Below, piece after piece: positions 1-8,421 of a stretch of DNA of 64,000 nucleotides (positions are counted from its first letter, which is position 1; the number at the start of each line of letters is the position of its first letter). Origin of the DNA: an uncultured Clostridia bacterium. GTDB taxonomy: Bacteria; Bacillota; Clostridia; Oscillospirales; Oscillospiraceae. Both the position numbers and the translations under genes were made by a program. The notes under the pieces were generated by a model. It was not told the DNA's origin, searched no databases, and saw nothing but the letters and a program-made list of their open reading frames with translations. Location of the stretch: assembly GCA_945876285.1 (NCBI GenBank), contig CAMCNO010000003.1, positions 1-64,000 on the forward strand, written 5' to 3'.

Positions 1-96
1 GCAGAATATTTTTGTTTATTTCCCTGGTCAACTTGACAAGGGGCGGATCAAAAGCAGCTCTTTTTTTATGGTTCCGTATCAGTGAGGGAAACTGTT
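1..96. other. window edge with motif shared with the 28.9 kb repeat
   Basis: This short stretch beyond the stop codon of the first gene has no convincing coding frame. It contains GGTCAACTTGACA (26-38) followed by GGGCGGATCAA (41-51). Both words also occur in the palindrome at 28871-28906, in a different arrangement. It may be the end of a dispersed intergenic repeat cut by the window edge. Confidence 0.35.
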
Positions 97-1611
97 TCAG
101 GGCTGGCCCGACGCCAGAGTGGCGGAGAGGGACCAGGTGTGCCAGTCAGCGCACTCGGCGGCGGCTTCGGCACGGCGGTGGGAGATGAGGACGGCGAGGC
201 GGCGCTGGCTGCCGTTTTGCCAGTCGTGGCAGATCAAATTGCCGTCCAAACGTTCCAACTGGGAGAGCGTGTCGTAGGACAGGCTGTAGAGCAGGTATTC
301 GGCGTCGATGGCGGCGCTTTCCCCGGAGAGATAGCGGTCCACCTGGTTTTTCGCTACCAGATAGTCCGCCGGGACGCAGTTGATGACCAGCCAGCCCGCC
401 AGGGCCAGGGGGAAGGCGGCGCGGCAGAAGGCGAAGTCCGGCCTGCGGGTCTTATAGAGGGCGGTCAGCAGGAACAGGGCCATCATCGCCATGCCCCAGT
501 AGGTCATCAGCCGCTTGAAGCTGAGACCGTAGGCCGTCACGTACAGGGTCATCCGCCAGCAGGCGGAGACCAGCAGCACCAGGCTTTCCACCGCCAGCAG
601 GGCGGAGAGGAGACGGAGGACTTTCCAGGCCCGGCCCTCCCGGTGGGAGAGGGTGAGGGCTGGCAGCAGCACCGCCAGATTCAGGACGGTGACGCCCACC
701 ATCTGGAAGAAGCCGCCTCTCGCCCAGTCGGCGTAGGAGATGCCCCGGGCGGCCAGATAGTCCGCTCCGCCGAACAGCCCCGCCGACTGCACCGCCAGAA
801 ACAGGAGGTACAGCACGTCCAGAGCCGCCAGCATCACGACGAACAGCAGGCCGTCGGCCTTTGGAGACTTTTCAGCGGCGGGGACTTCCAAGGGCTGGGG
901 ACGGCGGAGGCTGACCAGCAGGCCGAATACAAAGGGCGTCAGTACCAGGCCCCAGAGGAGCTTCCACAGGGCGGTGGTAAAGTGGACTTGAATGAAGGCC
1001 CGCAGGTTCGCCGTGGCGGCGGCGAACAGGGCGTCCGCCGAGGCCAGAATGGGCAGCAGCAGGGCCACCAGGGCCAGAGCGCCGCAGCCCCCTGCCACGA
1101 GAACCAGAGTGCGGCGGTTGTCGCCTTTCTTCCCGGCGGTGAGGACGGCGGCGGGAGCGCTCAGGTGGCCGAACAGGCCCCGGAGAAAAAGTAGAGGGCG
1201 CTCCCAGAGGATGGCGGGCCGCCACCAGGGGAAGCGGCTGGCCCCGGACGCAGTGTGGAGGGGCAGGAGCACCAGCAGGGCCAGGCAGTTCCAGAGACGG
1301 AAGTACCAGTTGGAGCCCAGGGCGAAGGTCAGGCCCAGGAACAAATCAAACAGAAACAGCACCCGGCTGGAGGGGGCGGCGAGAAAGTTGGGGCCCAGCC
1401 AGGCCAGCAGCAGGGCATACCAGGCGAACACGGCGGCAGTCAGCCCGGCGGTGGGGCCGTGGAAGACCAGAGTGTCCACCAACAGCACACAGAACGCGGC
1501 GGTCAGGGCCAGAAACAGGCGGCCGTGGGGGACAGGGTTCATGATTTTTGCCGGATTTTGGGCAGGCTTCGCCCCACCCTCCGGCGGGAGGGCGTTTTTC
1601 GGATGTTCCAT
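97..1611 (-). CDS. DUF4173-family polytopic membrane protein
   Basis: A predicted integral membrane protein of about 504 residues whose function I do not know. A hydrophilic N-terminal stretch of roughly 30 residues is followed by about ten hydrophobic segments, and the last ~90 residues look soluble. The overall pattern resembles the DUF4173/DUF4153 family. The ATG at 1611 was preferred over one 13 codons upstream because AGGAGA lies 8 nt before it. It is the last gene of a minus-strand operon after a DUF2975 protein and a small HTH protein (66 nt after the HTH stop). This suggests a membrane-associated function controlled together with, or by, that regulator. Confidence 0.8.
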   Translation of the reverse strand: MEHPKNALPPEGGAKPAQNPAKIMNPVPHGRLFLALTAAFCVLLVDTLVFHGPTAGLTAAVFAWYALLLAWLGPNFLAAPSSRVLFLFDLFLGLTFALGSNWYFRLWNCLALLVLLPLHTASGASRFPWWRPAILWERPLLFLRGLFGHLSAPAAVLTAGKKGDNRRTLVLVAGGCGALALVALLLPILASADALFAAATANLRAFIQVHFTTALWKLLWGLVLTPFVFGLLVSLRRPQPLEVPAAEKSPKADGLLFVVMLAALDVLYLLFLAVQSAGLFGGADYLAARGISYADWARGGFFQMVGVTVLNLAVLLPALTLSHREGRAWKVLRLLSALLAVESLVLLVSACWRMTLYVTAYGLSFKRLMTYWGMAMMALFLLTALYKTRRPDFAFCRAAFPLALAGWLVINCVPADYLVAKNQVDRYLSGESAAIDAEYLLYSLSYDTLSQLERLDGNLICHDWQNGSQRRLAVLISHRRAEAAAECADWHTWSLSATLASGQP

Positions 1612-1677
1612 ATCAAATTCTCCTATTTGGTGTCCGCTGTGAGCGGACAAAATTTCGGTTCGGAACGGGGAAAGAAT

Positions 1678-1896
1678 TTAGATTTCTTCCCCGTCGGGGG
1701 CGTACTCCAGAATGTCACCGGGCTGGCAGTCCAGAGCGGCGCAGATGGCCTCCAGCGTGGAGAAGCGCACCGCCTTGGCCTTGTTGTTTTTCAGGATGGA
1801 CAGGTTGGCGAGGGTGATATCCACTTTTTCCGACAGCTCGCTGAGAGACATCTTCCGCTTCGCCATCATCACGTCCAGATTTACGATGATCGCCAT
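1678..1896 (-). CDS. small YozG-like HTH transcriptional regulator
   Basis: A 72-residue XRE/Cro-type DNA-binding protein with almost nothing outside the helix-turn-helix. The sequence MSLSELSEKVDITLANLSIL forms the HTH core, and the C-terminal CAALDCQPGDILEY motif is typical of YozG-like regulators. The start at 1896 is set by TAAGGAGG just upstream, which overlaps the stop region of the preceding DUF2975 gene (11 nt gap). Pairing of a YozG-like regulator with a DUF2975 membrane protein is also seen in Bacillus (yoaS-yozG). The target is unknown; autoregulation of the operon is the simplest guess. Confidence 0.88.
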   Translation of the reverse strand: MAIIVNLDVMMAKRKMSLSELSEKVDITLANLSILKNNKAKAVRFSTLEAICAALDCQPGDILEYAPDGEEI

Positions 1897-1907
1897 GGGC
1901 CGCCTCC

Positions 1908-2483
1908 TTAAATCGTCAGGTCGTTCTCCGCCTTCAGCTCCGCCGCCTGGCGGAACAGGGCGGACATGACCAGACACAGCAGGCCAAACATGGCGAAGAT
2001 GGGGACAAACAGGGCGTTATAGGTGGTGAGGGGCTGGAGGGAGCGGTAGTAAAACAGGCTGAACACCACCCGGACCAGGGCCGCGGCGGAAATCAGGAAG
2101 CCGCAGACGGCGGCACGGCGAAGGGCGCGGGCGTTTTGATGACAGAAGGGACTGCCGCTCAGGATACTCTCCAACACCAGGAGGGCCTGCACTAAAATGA
2201 CGGCGGTACAGACGCCGGAAAACAGCAGGAACAGGGTCAGGACCGCGGTGTAGGGCTGCTGCCATACCTCACGAAAATAGATGGCGAACAGGTTTCCAAT
2301 GGCCTCATGGCTTTCGTAGCTGTAAAGAGCTTGAAATTGGGAGAACGTCATGGCTTGTGGGCCTCCGACCCGGAAATAGACGAATCCGGGAACCAGGGGC
2401 AAGGCAATCAGATTGCAGATCAAGGCAATGATGACCAGATTGTTTAGGACGCCGGCGATTTTCTGGACGGAAGTGGGCTGCAT
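1908..2483 (-). CDS. DUF2975-family membrane protein
   Basis: A predicted four-helix membrane protein of 191 residues in the YoaS/DUF2975 family, with no known biochemical function. Hydrophobic segments are visible near residues 15-40, 80-105, 125-150 and 160-180. The start at 2483 has AAGGAGGAG 6 nt upstream, so the in-frame codon 11 residues earlier was not used. It is the first gene of the operon with the YozG-like regulator and the DUF4173 protein. The promoter is at 2507-2535. Confidence 0.85.
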   Translation of the reverse strand: MQPTSVQKIAGVLNNLVIIALICNLIALPLVPGFVYFRVGGPQAMTFSQFQALYSYESHEAIGNLFAIYFREVWQQPYTAVLTLFLLFSGVCTAVILVQALLVLESILSGSPFCHQNARALRRAAVCGFLISAAALVRVVFSLFYYRSLQPLTTYNALFVPIFAMFGLLCLVMSALFRQAAELKAENDLTI

Positions 2484-2506
2484 GGCAATCTCCTCCTTTT
2501 GCCTGT

Positions 2507-2535
2507 ATGGTATCATGGCGCTTATTGATTGTCAA
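2507..2535 (-). promoter_or_regulatory. sigma-A promoter of the DUF2975 operon
   Basis: On the minus strand TTGACA (2530-2535) is followed by a 17-nt spacer and TACCAT (2507-2512), with TGA directly before the -10 element, so it is also an extended -10 promoter. It lies 24 nt upstream of the DUF2975 start codon. Confidence 0.75.
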
Positions 2536-2564
2536 TGATTTTTTATTGAAATTCGATAAACTCA

Positions 2565-2618
2565 AAAAAGAAAAACAGAGGCCGGGGCAGCCCTTTCGGA
2601 CTGCCCCGGCCTCTGTTT
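2565..2618 (-). terminator. strong intrinsic terminator without an assigned gene
   Basis: An 18-bp perfect stem (2573-2590 with 2601-2618) is followed on the minus strand by TTTTTCTTTTTT. In that direction it ends a transcript coming from 2620-2860, where no gene is visible. It may belong to an unrecognised small RNA, mark a lost gene, or insulate the two divergent operons. Confidence 0.75.
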
Positions 2619-2805
2619 GATATAGAGAAAGGAGAGGGAAAATGGTGTGTGTATCGTTCAAGCGTCCTGCTTGATGGGTTCATCATACAGGGCCGGAGGA
2701 GAAAAGTCAACGGTCCGGAGCTAACCTTCACAATTTGTTTACAAGACTGGGAATTATATGGATTTTTGTTCATAAAACGTTCAAAATATATCGTGGTTTT
2801 GCACA

Positions 2806-2834
2806 TTGACGGCGGGGGCACATCGTGGTATTAT
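2806..2834 (+). promoter_or_regulatory. promoter of the marR-ABC exporter operon
   Basis: TTGACG (2806-2811), a 17-nt spacer and TATTAT (2829-2834) form a near-consensus sigma-A promoter. The operator palindromes begin at the base after the -10 element. Confidence 0.8.
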
Positions 2835-2861
2835 TTAGCATGCTAATAATTAGCACGCTAA
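2835..2861. promoter_or_regulatory. tandem palindromic operator, probably for the MarR protein
   Basis: TTAGCATGCTAA (2835-2846) is a perfect 12-bp palindrome. TTAGCACGCTAA (2850-2861) repeats it with one central mismatch. Their centres are 15 bp apart, and they cover the transcription start zone. This is the expected place for a repressor site that MarR-family dimers would occupy to control their own operon. Confidence 0.75.
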
Positions 2862-2882
2862 ATAAAAACGGAGGTGACCGCC

Positions 2883-3320
2883 ATGCATTGCGGAAATGCC
2901 CTGGGGCCCATGCTGGGGCGCTGCGCCCACTTAGCCCGGGAGCGGATGGACGCCCGGATGTCCCGGTTTGGCATGACGCCCGCCCAGACCCATGTGCTGC
3001 GGTATCTGCGGCAAAACGGTGGGCAGATGCCCCAGCGGGAGCTGCTGGAAAATTTAAAAGTGAAACCCTCCACCGTCAACGGTATTTTGGACCGGATGGA
3101 GGAAAAGGGGCTGGTGGAGCGGTCTGTCAGCGGTACCGACGCCCGCCAGCGGGTCGTTGCCCTGACGCCCGCCGGAGTGGAGCGGGAAGCGCAGGCAAAG
3201 AAGAGCTTCCTGGAGGCGGAGGCGCTCATCGCCCGGGGCCTGACGGAAGAGGAGACAGAGATGCTCCGCAGTTTGTTGGAGCGGGTGATACACAATCTGG
3301 AGGAGGATCGGAACCTATGA
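2883..3320 (+). CDS. MarR-family transcriptional regulator
   Basis: A 145-residue winged-helix regulator of the MarR family. The recognition region lies around residues 45-75 (QRELLENLKVKPSTVNGILD), followed by the wing with the conserved DARQR motif and the Leu-rich dimerisation helix at the C-terminus. GGAGG at 2870-2874 places the start at 2883. The stop codon overlaps the next start (ATGA), so it is translationally coupled to the ABC exporter genes. It most likely represses the operon through the tandem palindromes at 2835-2861 and is released by a ligand linked to the exported compound. The ligand is unknown. Confidence 0.93.
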   Translation: MHCGNALGPMLGRCAHLARERMDARMSRFGMTPAQTHVLRYLRQNGGQMPQRELLENLKVKPSTVNGILDRMEEKGLVERSVSGTDARQRVVALTPAGVEREAQAKKSFLEAEALIARGLTEEETEMLRSLLERVIHNLEEDRNL

Positions 3321-5053
3321 TGAAAAAACTTTGGCCCCACGCCAGGCCCTACGCCAAGTGGATCTGCGTGGGCGTGGCGTGCAGCGCCCTGGAGGCGGTG
3401 TTCGAGCTGCTCATCCCGCTGGTGATGAGCGACATCGTGGACGTCGGCATCGCCACCGGAGACCAGGCCTTTATCCTGCGCAAGGGCGGAGTGATGATGG
3501 CCATGGCGGTGGTGTCCCTCTGCTTCGGCGTAGGGGCGGCGGTCTGCTCCTCCGTGGCGGGGCAGGGCTTCGGCGCCAATCTGCGGCGGGCGGAGTACGG
3601 CCATATCCAGGACTTTGCCTTCTCCAACATCGAGAAGTTCTCCACTGCGTCCCTGGTGACCCGCCTGACCAACGATGTGAACAATATGCAGATGTCTCTG
3701 ATGATGGGGATGCGGCTGCTGGTCCGGGCCCCGGTCATGCTCGTCAGCGCCCTGATTTTGTCCGTCCGCATCAGCTATCAGCTCAGCAATGTGTTTCTGG
3801 TGGCTCTGCCCCTGCTGCTGGTGACCGTGGCTGTCATCCTGGTCCGGGTGGGGCCCATGTTCCGCTCCCTCCAGGAAAAGACGGATGCGCTGAACCTGGT
3901 GGTGCAGGAGAACCTGACGGGCATCCGCGTGGTAAAATCTTTCGTCCGGGAGGACCACGAGCGGGAGAAATTCGCAAAGCGGAACCAGGATTTGAAGGGA
4001 ACCTCCCTGCGGGCTTTCGGCACCGTGGTGGTGAATATGCCCATTATGATGCTCATCGTCTACGGCACCATCATCGCCGTCATGTGGTTCGGCGGCAAGA
4101 TGGTCTACGCCGGGACGCTGGAGCCGGGCAAGCTCATCACCTTCTTCACCTACATCACCCAGATCATGATGTCGCTGATGATGGTGTCCATGGTGTTCAT
4201 GATGCTGACCCGGTCCGTGGCCTGCGCCCGCCGTATCGTGGAGGTGCTGGACGAGCGGCCCGCCATCACGAATGACGAGGCGGCGGAGGGCGCCGCGGTG
4301 GAAACCGGCGACATCGGCTTCGACCATGTGTTTTTCAAATACAATGCGGAGAGTCCGGAGTGGATCTTGCAGGATGTGAACGTCCATATCCGTTCCGGCC
4401 AGACCGTGGGCATCCTGGGCGGCACCGGCAGCGGCAAGACCAGCCTGGTATCCCTCATCCCCCGGCTGTACAAGGCTCAGGAGGGCACCGTTTCCGTGGG
4501 CGGCCGCCCGGTGGCGGACTACACGATGGAACACCTGCGGGATGCGGTGAGCGTGGTTTTACAGAAGAACACCCTGTTCTCCGGCACCATCCGGGAGAAT
4601 CTGCTGTGGGGCGACCCCAATGCCACAGAGGAACAGCTCTGGGCCGCCTGCCGGGCTGCCTGCGCCGATGAATTTCTGGAGCGGATGCCCGAGGGCCTGG
4701 ATACCGACCTGGGCCAGGGCGGCGTCAACGTCTCCGGCGGACAGAAGCAGCGGCTGTGTATCGCCCGGGCCATTTTGAAGCAGCCAAAGGTGCTGATCCT
4801 GGACGACTCCACCAGCGCGGTGGATACCGCCACCGACGCGAAGATTCGGAGCGCCTTTGCGGGTGAATTGAAGGATACCACGAAGATCATCATTGCCCAG
4901 CGGGTGACCTCCGTCATGGACGCCGATTTGATTTTGGTGATGGACCAGGGCCGTGTGGCGGCCCAGGGCACCCATGAGGAATTGATGAAGACCTGCGATA
5001 TTTACCGCGAGGTCTACCAGTCCCAGCAGGAAGGAGCGAGCATCAATGACTGA
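3317..5053 (+). CDS. ABC exporter subunit A (degenerate nucleotide site)
   Basis: A fused permease-ATPase half-transporter of 578 residues. The six-helix type IV exporter domain covers about residues 1-310, and the nucleotide-binding domain follows. Walker A is GGTGSGKT (~368-375) and the signature is VSGGQ. The catalytic glutamate after Walker B is replaced by Asp (LILDDS, Asp497), and the switch histidine is replaced by Gln (IIAQR, Gln528). Such degeneration is typical of one half of heterodimeric multidrug exporters (TM287/288, BmrCD, LmrCD). The partner is the next gene, which overlaps it by 8 nt. Substrate unknown; drug, lipid or peptide export is plausible. Confidence 0.93.
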   Translation: MMKKLWPHARPYAKWICVGVACSALEAVFELLIPLVMSDIVDVGIATGDQAFILRKGGVMMAMAVVSLCFGVGAAVCSSVAGQGFGANLRRAEYGHIQDFAFSNIEKFSTASLVTRLTNDVNNMQMSLMMGMRLLVRAPVMLVSALILSVRISYQLSNVFLVALPLLLVTVAVILVRVGPMFRSLQEKTDALNLVVQENLTGIRVVKSFVREDHEREKFAKRNQDLKGTSLRAFGTVVVNMPIMMLIVYGTIIAVMWFGGKMVYAGTLEPGKLITFFTYITQIMMSLMMVSMVFMMLTRSVACARRIVEVLDERPAITNDEAAEGAAVETGDIGFDHVFFKYNAESPEWILQDVNVHIRSGQTVGILGGTGSGKTSLVSLIPRLYKAQEGTVSVGGRPVADYTMEHLRDAVSVVLQKNTLFSGTIRENLLWGDPNATEEQLWAACRAACADEFLERMPEGLDTDLGQGGVNVSGGQKQRLCIARAILKQPKVLILDDSTSAVDTATDAKIRSAFAGELKDTTKIIIAQRVTSVMDADLILVMDQGRVAAQGTHEELMKTCDIYREVYQSQQEGASIND

Positions 5054-6944
5054 ACATAAACGTCCCGGGATGCCCCCTCCCGGCCCCCACGGGCCCGGTC
5101 ACGGCCCCAAGGGCGGCTTCCGCAAGCCCAAGGATATGCGGGGCACCCTGCGTAAGCTGATGCGCTACCTGGGGCGGTATAAGGCCCATCTGGCGCTGGT
5201 GGTGGTGCTGCTGTTCATCAGCTCCGCCTGCACCGTGGGAGGCTCCTATCTCATTAAGCCCCTCATCAACGACTATATCCTGCCCGGCGACTTCCCGGGC
5301 CTTGCCAGAATGCTGGGCGTCATGGCGCTGGTCTACATCGTGGGCGCGGTCTGCTCCTTCGGCTATGCCAGAGTCATGGTCCATGTGTCCCAGAACACCG
5401 TGGCGAAGATTCGGACGGAGCTGTTCGACAAAATGCAGGAACTGCCTTTGAGGTACTTTGACGCCAACACCCATGGCGAGCTGATGAGCCGCTACACAAA
5501 TGACATCGAAACGGTGTCCGAGGCGCTGAACAACGGCTTCGCCAGCATGATCTCCTGCTCGCTGAACTTCCTGGGTACCATCGCCATGATGCTGGTGCTC
5601 AGTCCCGTGCTGACCCTCATCACCTTTGCCGTGCTGGCGGTGATGCTGCTGGTGGTGAAGGTCATCGGAGGCCGGAGCCGGCGGTATTTCGCGGCCCAGC
5701 AGAAGGCCGTGGGCGAGGTCAACGGCTATATCGAGGAGATGATCGAGGGACAGAAGGTCATCAAGGTCTTCAACCACGAGGGCGCCGCCAAGGAGGGCTT
5801 TGATGAGCGAAACGAGGCCTACTGCCAGGCGGGCACCCGGGCGCAAATTTACGCCGGCATGATGATGCCCGTCATGGGCAACCTCAGCTATATCAACTAC
5901 GCTGTCACCTGCTGCGTGGGCGGTCTGCTGGCCATCCGCAGCGGCGACCTGGGCGGTCTGGCGGCCTTTTTGCAGTACACCCGGCAGGTCAGCCAGCCCA
6001 TCACCCAGATCTCCCAGCAGGTGAACACCATTCTCTCCGCCGTGGCCGGCGCGGAACGGGTGTTTGAGGTCATGGAGGCCCAGCCGGAGGTGGACGCGGG
6101 CAAGGTCACCCTGGTCCGGGTCACGGAGGGCCGGGACGGCAGTCTTGCCGAGGCGGACTTTGACACCGGGGCCTGGGCCTGGAAGAAGCCGGATGGGGAG
6201 CTGGTGCCCCTGCGGGGCGACGTGCGGTTCGACCATGTGGTGTTCGGCTACGACGAGGACCAGACGGTGCTCCACGACGTGTCCCTGTTCGCAAAGCCGG
6301 GACAGAAGATTGCCTTCGTGGGCTCCACCGGCGCGGGCAAGACCACCATCACCAACCTCATCAACCGCTTTTATGAAATTCGCAGCGGCGCCATTACCTA
6401 TGACGGCATCGACGTGCGGGACATCCAGAAGGACTCCCTGCGGCGCTCCCTGGGCGTGGTGCTCCAGGATACCCACCTGTTCACCGGCACCGTGGCGGAC
6501 AATATCCGGTACGGCCGTCTGGACGCCACCGACGAGGAGGTGGAGGCTGCCGCCCGGCTGGCGGGAGCCGACGGGTTTATCCGCCACCTGCCCCACGGGT
6601 ATCAGACAGTTCTCTCCGGCGACGGCGGCAGCCTGAGCCAGGGCGAACGGCAGCTTCTGAACATCGCCCGCGCCGCCTGCGCCAACCCGCCGGTGCTGAT
6701 TTTGGACGAGGCGACCTCCTCCATCGACACCCGGACGGAGAAGCTCATCGAAAAGGGCATGGACCGCCTCATGGCGGGCCGGACCGTGTTCGTCATTGCC
6801 CACCGGCTCTCCACCGTGCGCAACGCCAAAGCCATCATGGTGCTGGAGCAGGGCGAGATCATCGAGCGGGGCGACCACGATGACCTCATCGCCCAGCATG
6901 GCAGATACTATCAGCTCTATACAGGCCAGTTGGAGCTGGATTAA
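5046..6944 (+). CDS. ABC exporter subunit B (catalytically competent)
   Basis: A 632-residue half-transporter and the partner of the preceding gene. A Pro/Gly/His-rich N-terminal tail of ~30 residues precedes the membrane domain. Walker A is GSTGAGKT, the signature is LSQGE, Walker B is LILDEATSS with the catalytic Glu (Glu555), and the H-loop His is present (IAHRL, His586). The heterodimer would therefore have one canonical and one degenerate ATP site. A ~30-residue insertion lies between the membrane domain and the ATPase domain. AAGGAG lies upstream of the start inside the preceding gene. A bidirectional terminator follows. Confidence 0.93.
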   Translation: MTEHKRPGMPPPGPHGPGHGPKGGFRKPKDMRGTLRKLMRYLGRYKAHLALVVVLLFISSACTVGGSYLIKPLINDYILPGDFPGLARMLGVMALVYIVGAVCSFGYARVMVHVSQNTVAKIRTELFDKMQELPLRYFDANTHGELMSRYTNDIETVSEALNNGFASMISCSLNFLGTIAMMLVLSPVLTLITFAVLAVMLLVVKVIGGRSRRYFAAQQKAVGEVNGYIEEMIEGQKVIKVFNHEGAAKEGFDERNEAYCQAGTRAQIYAGMMMPVMGNLSYINYAVTCCVGGLLAIRSGDLGGLAAFLQYTRQVSQPITQISQQVNTILSAVAGAERVFEVMEAQPEVDAGKVTLVRVTEGRDGSLAEADFDTGAWAWKKPDGELVPLRGDVRFDHVVFGYDEDQTVLHDVSLFAKPGQKIAFVGSTGAGKTTITNLINRFYEIRSGAITYDGIDVRDIQKDSLRRSLGVVLQDTHLFTGTVADNIRYGRLDATDEEVEAAARLAGADGFIRHLPHGYQTVLSGDGGSLSQGERQLLNIARAACANPPVLILDEATSSIDTRTEKLIEKGMDRLMAGRTVFVIAHRLSTVRNAKAIMVLEQGEIIERGDHDDLIAQHGRYYQLYTGQLELD

Positions 6945-6949
6945 ACGCA

Positions 6950-6981
6950 AAGACCCCCGCGCCGAATGGCGCGGGGGTCTT
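6950..6981. terminator. bidirectional terminator between convergent genes
   Basis: A 14-bp perfect stem (6950-6963 with 6968-6981) with a GAAT loop lies between the ABC exporter operon and the convergent XRE gene. Confidence 0.75.
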
Positions 6982-6983
6982 GA

Positions 6984-8222
6984 TCAGTATGTCCAGTTGA
7001 CGGGGGTATCAATATAACTGCTCCATCCGTCTATCCAGAGCAGTTCCGTGCCGCTCTCACTCAGAATGCACGAGGATCCCGTATAAATACTCTCCCGGCC
7101 ATATGTGTCGGTAACAACGGCGGCGAAGCAAAGCTCATCTCCCGCGGCCAGCCGGATCTGAAGGCCCGGCAGTACGCAGCAGAGATCGTATTGGTCAAAG
7201 CCCAGAAAATGGTCAGGGGTCTCGCAGGGTTCTGCCCAGGCGACAAGCTCCTTGTTTCTGAAGAATCCCACCCGGAGTTCCTTAACGGCGGTGGTGCCCT
7301 GCTGCTCCGTGTCCAGCATCACATATTCTACGGGCGTCTTGTCCGGAGCGGGAATGGTGTAAAGGAACGGCTCCGTCAGCGCGGAACGGCTCAGATTGTC
7401 GCAGATGTCTATATACGCGTAGGGCAGCGTCTTGCTGTACAGCCCCTCGTAGGTATCCAGCAGTTGGGTCTGCCGACTGCCGTCGGGAGAGATGAATACC
7501 ACGGAGAGGGTGATACTGTCCGTCAGCTGACAGGCCAATGTAGCGGAGAAGCGCTGGTTGAAGCCCTCCTCGCCCATGCTGCTCTGGATGCCCCCGGTGC
7601 CGTCATCAGCGGAGAACTTCACCGTCATGCCCTCCTCGTAGGTTTTGGGCACGGCATAAATGTTGAATACCACCTGATTCTTCTCGAGGTTGGTGAGGAC
7701 AAGCGCTGTGCCGTACTCCGCCGTCAGGTTATTCTGTGCCTTCAAAATCTCCTCTACCCGGCTGGAGATGCCGTTAATCTGGGAGTCGACGGAGTCCTGC
7801 ACGTGGGTGACCGTCATCTGCACCCGGTGGTATTGCTGGTCGATCTGGTCCAGACGGTTGATGAGATAGAAGAAGAGGACCAGCAGGGCAAAACCTGCCA
7901 GGATCCGCAGCCACTTCCTTTGGGGAGCGGGCTTGGGCAGGGCGGCGATGTATCGGTCCACGATCTCCTCCACCATCTTGCGCTGCGTTTTCGTCAGCTC
8001 TCCGCTGTTTTCCGGGGCGGCGACCTCCTCTACGCCCAGCAGCCATCCCACGGACACGCCGAAGAGCTTTGCAAGGGTGATGAGCTTCTCCACCTCCGGC
8101 AGGGCGGAGTCCGATTCCCATTTATAGATGGACTGCCGGGATACCCCCAGCCGGTCCCCCAGAGCCTCCTGAGAGAGGCCCATTTCCTTTCGCTTCTGCG
8201 CGATGCGCTGTCCCACGGTCAT
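6984..8222 (-). CDS. membrane-anchored XRE regulator with large extracytoplasmic domain
   Basis: A 412-residue protein. An XRE helix-turn-helix (residues ~5-60, with LSQEALGDRLGVSRQSIYKW) is followed by a linker, a single transmembrane segment (~105-122), a coiled-coil-like stretch (~125-165), and about 240 residues of mostly beta-like sequence that should lie outside the membrane. This resembles one-component transmembrane sensors, with a DNA-binding head inside and a sensory domain outside. I do not recognise the outer domain. AAAGGAG before 8222 sets the start; an upstream in-frame codon was rejected. It lies between an ABC exporter operon and a divergent MATE exporter, either of which could be a target. 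Confidence 0.8.
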   Translation of the reverse strand: MTVGQRIAQKRKEMGLSQEALGDRLGVSRQSIYKWESDSALPEVEKLITLAKLFGVSVGWLLGVEEVAAPENSGELTKTQRKMVEEIVDRYIAALPKPAPQRKWLRILAGFALLVLFFYLINRLDQIDQQYHRVQMTVTHVQDSVDSQINGISSRVEEILKAQNNLTAEYGTALVLTNLEKNQVVFNIYAVPKTYEEGMTVKFSADDGTGGIQSSMGEEGFNQRFSATLACQLTDSITLSVVFISPDGSRQTQLLDTYEGLYSKTLPYAYIDICDNLSRSALTEPFLYTIPAPDKTPVEYVMLDTEQQGTTAVKELRVGFFRNKELVAWAEPCETPDHFLGFDQYDLCCVLPGLQIRLAAGDELCFAAVVTDTYGRESIYTGSSCILSESGTELLWIDGWSSYIDTPVNWTY

Positions 8223-8357
8223 GGCATCGGCTCCTTTCTGTGATTTGAGACCAGTATAGCGGAAAATGGCTCCGGTTTCCACCAACTGGGGCCATTCTTT
8301 TTGTAAACCGGCGGTTGGCACCGGGGAAAACGGCGGGGAATTTGGGGGAAATCACGG

Positions 8358-8386
8358 TTGCCGGAGGCGTTGGGGCGTGGTACACT
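8358..8386 (+). promoter_or_regulatory. promoter of the MATE exporter gene
   Basis: TTGCCG (8358-8363), a 17-nt spacer and TACACT (8381-8386), with TGG before the -10 box, make a plausible extended -10 sigma-A promoter 35 nt before the start codon. Confidence 0.6.
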
Positions 8387-8421
8387 GGTGGGCGGCAAAA
8401 ACGCAAAGGAGCGTGAGAGGT

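Larger units (their letters stand above)
2484..2882. other. divergent intergenic region (399 bp)
   Basis: This gap separates the minus-strand DUF2975 operon from the plus-strand MarR-ABC operon. It holds the DUF2975 promoter, an intrinsic terminator at 2565-2618 that matches no visible gene, and the marR promoter with two palindromic operators. Between 2620 and 2805 I see AT-rich sequence with no credible gene; the open frame on the minus strand there lacks a ribosome site and resembles no protein I know. Confidence 0.7.

Noticed and set aside
2543-2821. 92-codon minus-strand frame in the DUF2975-marR gap
   Set aside because: No ribosome site, runs through the strong terminator and ends in poly-Phe encoded by its T-tract.
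3317-5053. Degenerate ATPase of ABC subunit A as a pseudogene
   Set aside because: The frame is intact, and the specific changes are those of functional heterodimeric exporters with an intact partner.
5043-6950. 635-codon frame antisense to ABC subunit B
   Set aside because: Shadow frame; the plus strand encodes an intact transporter.
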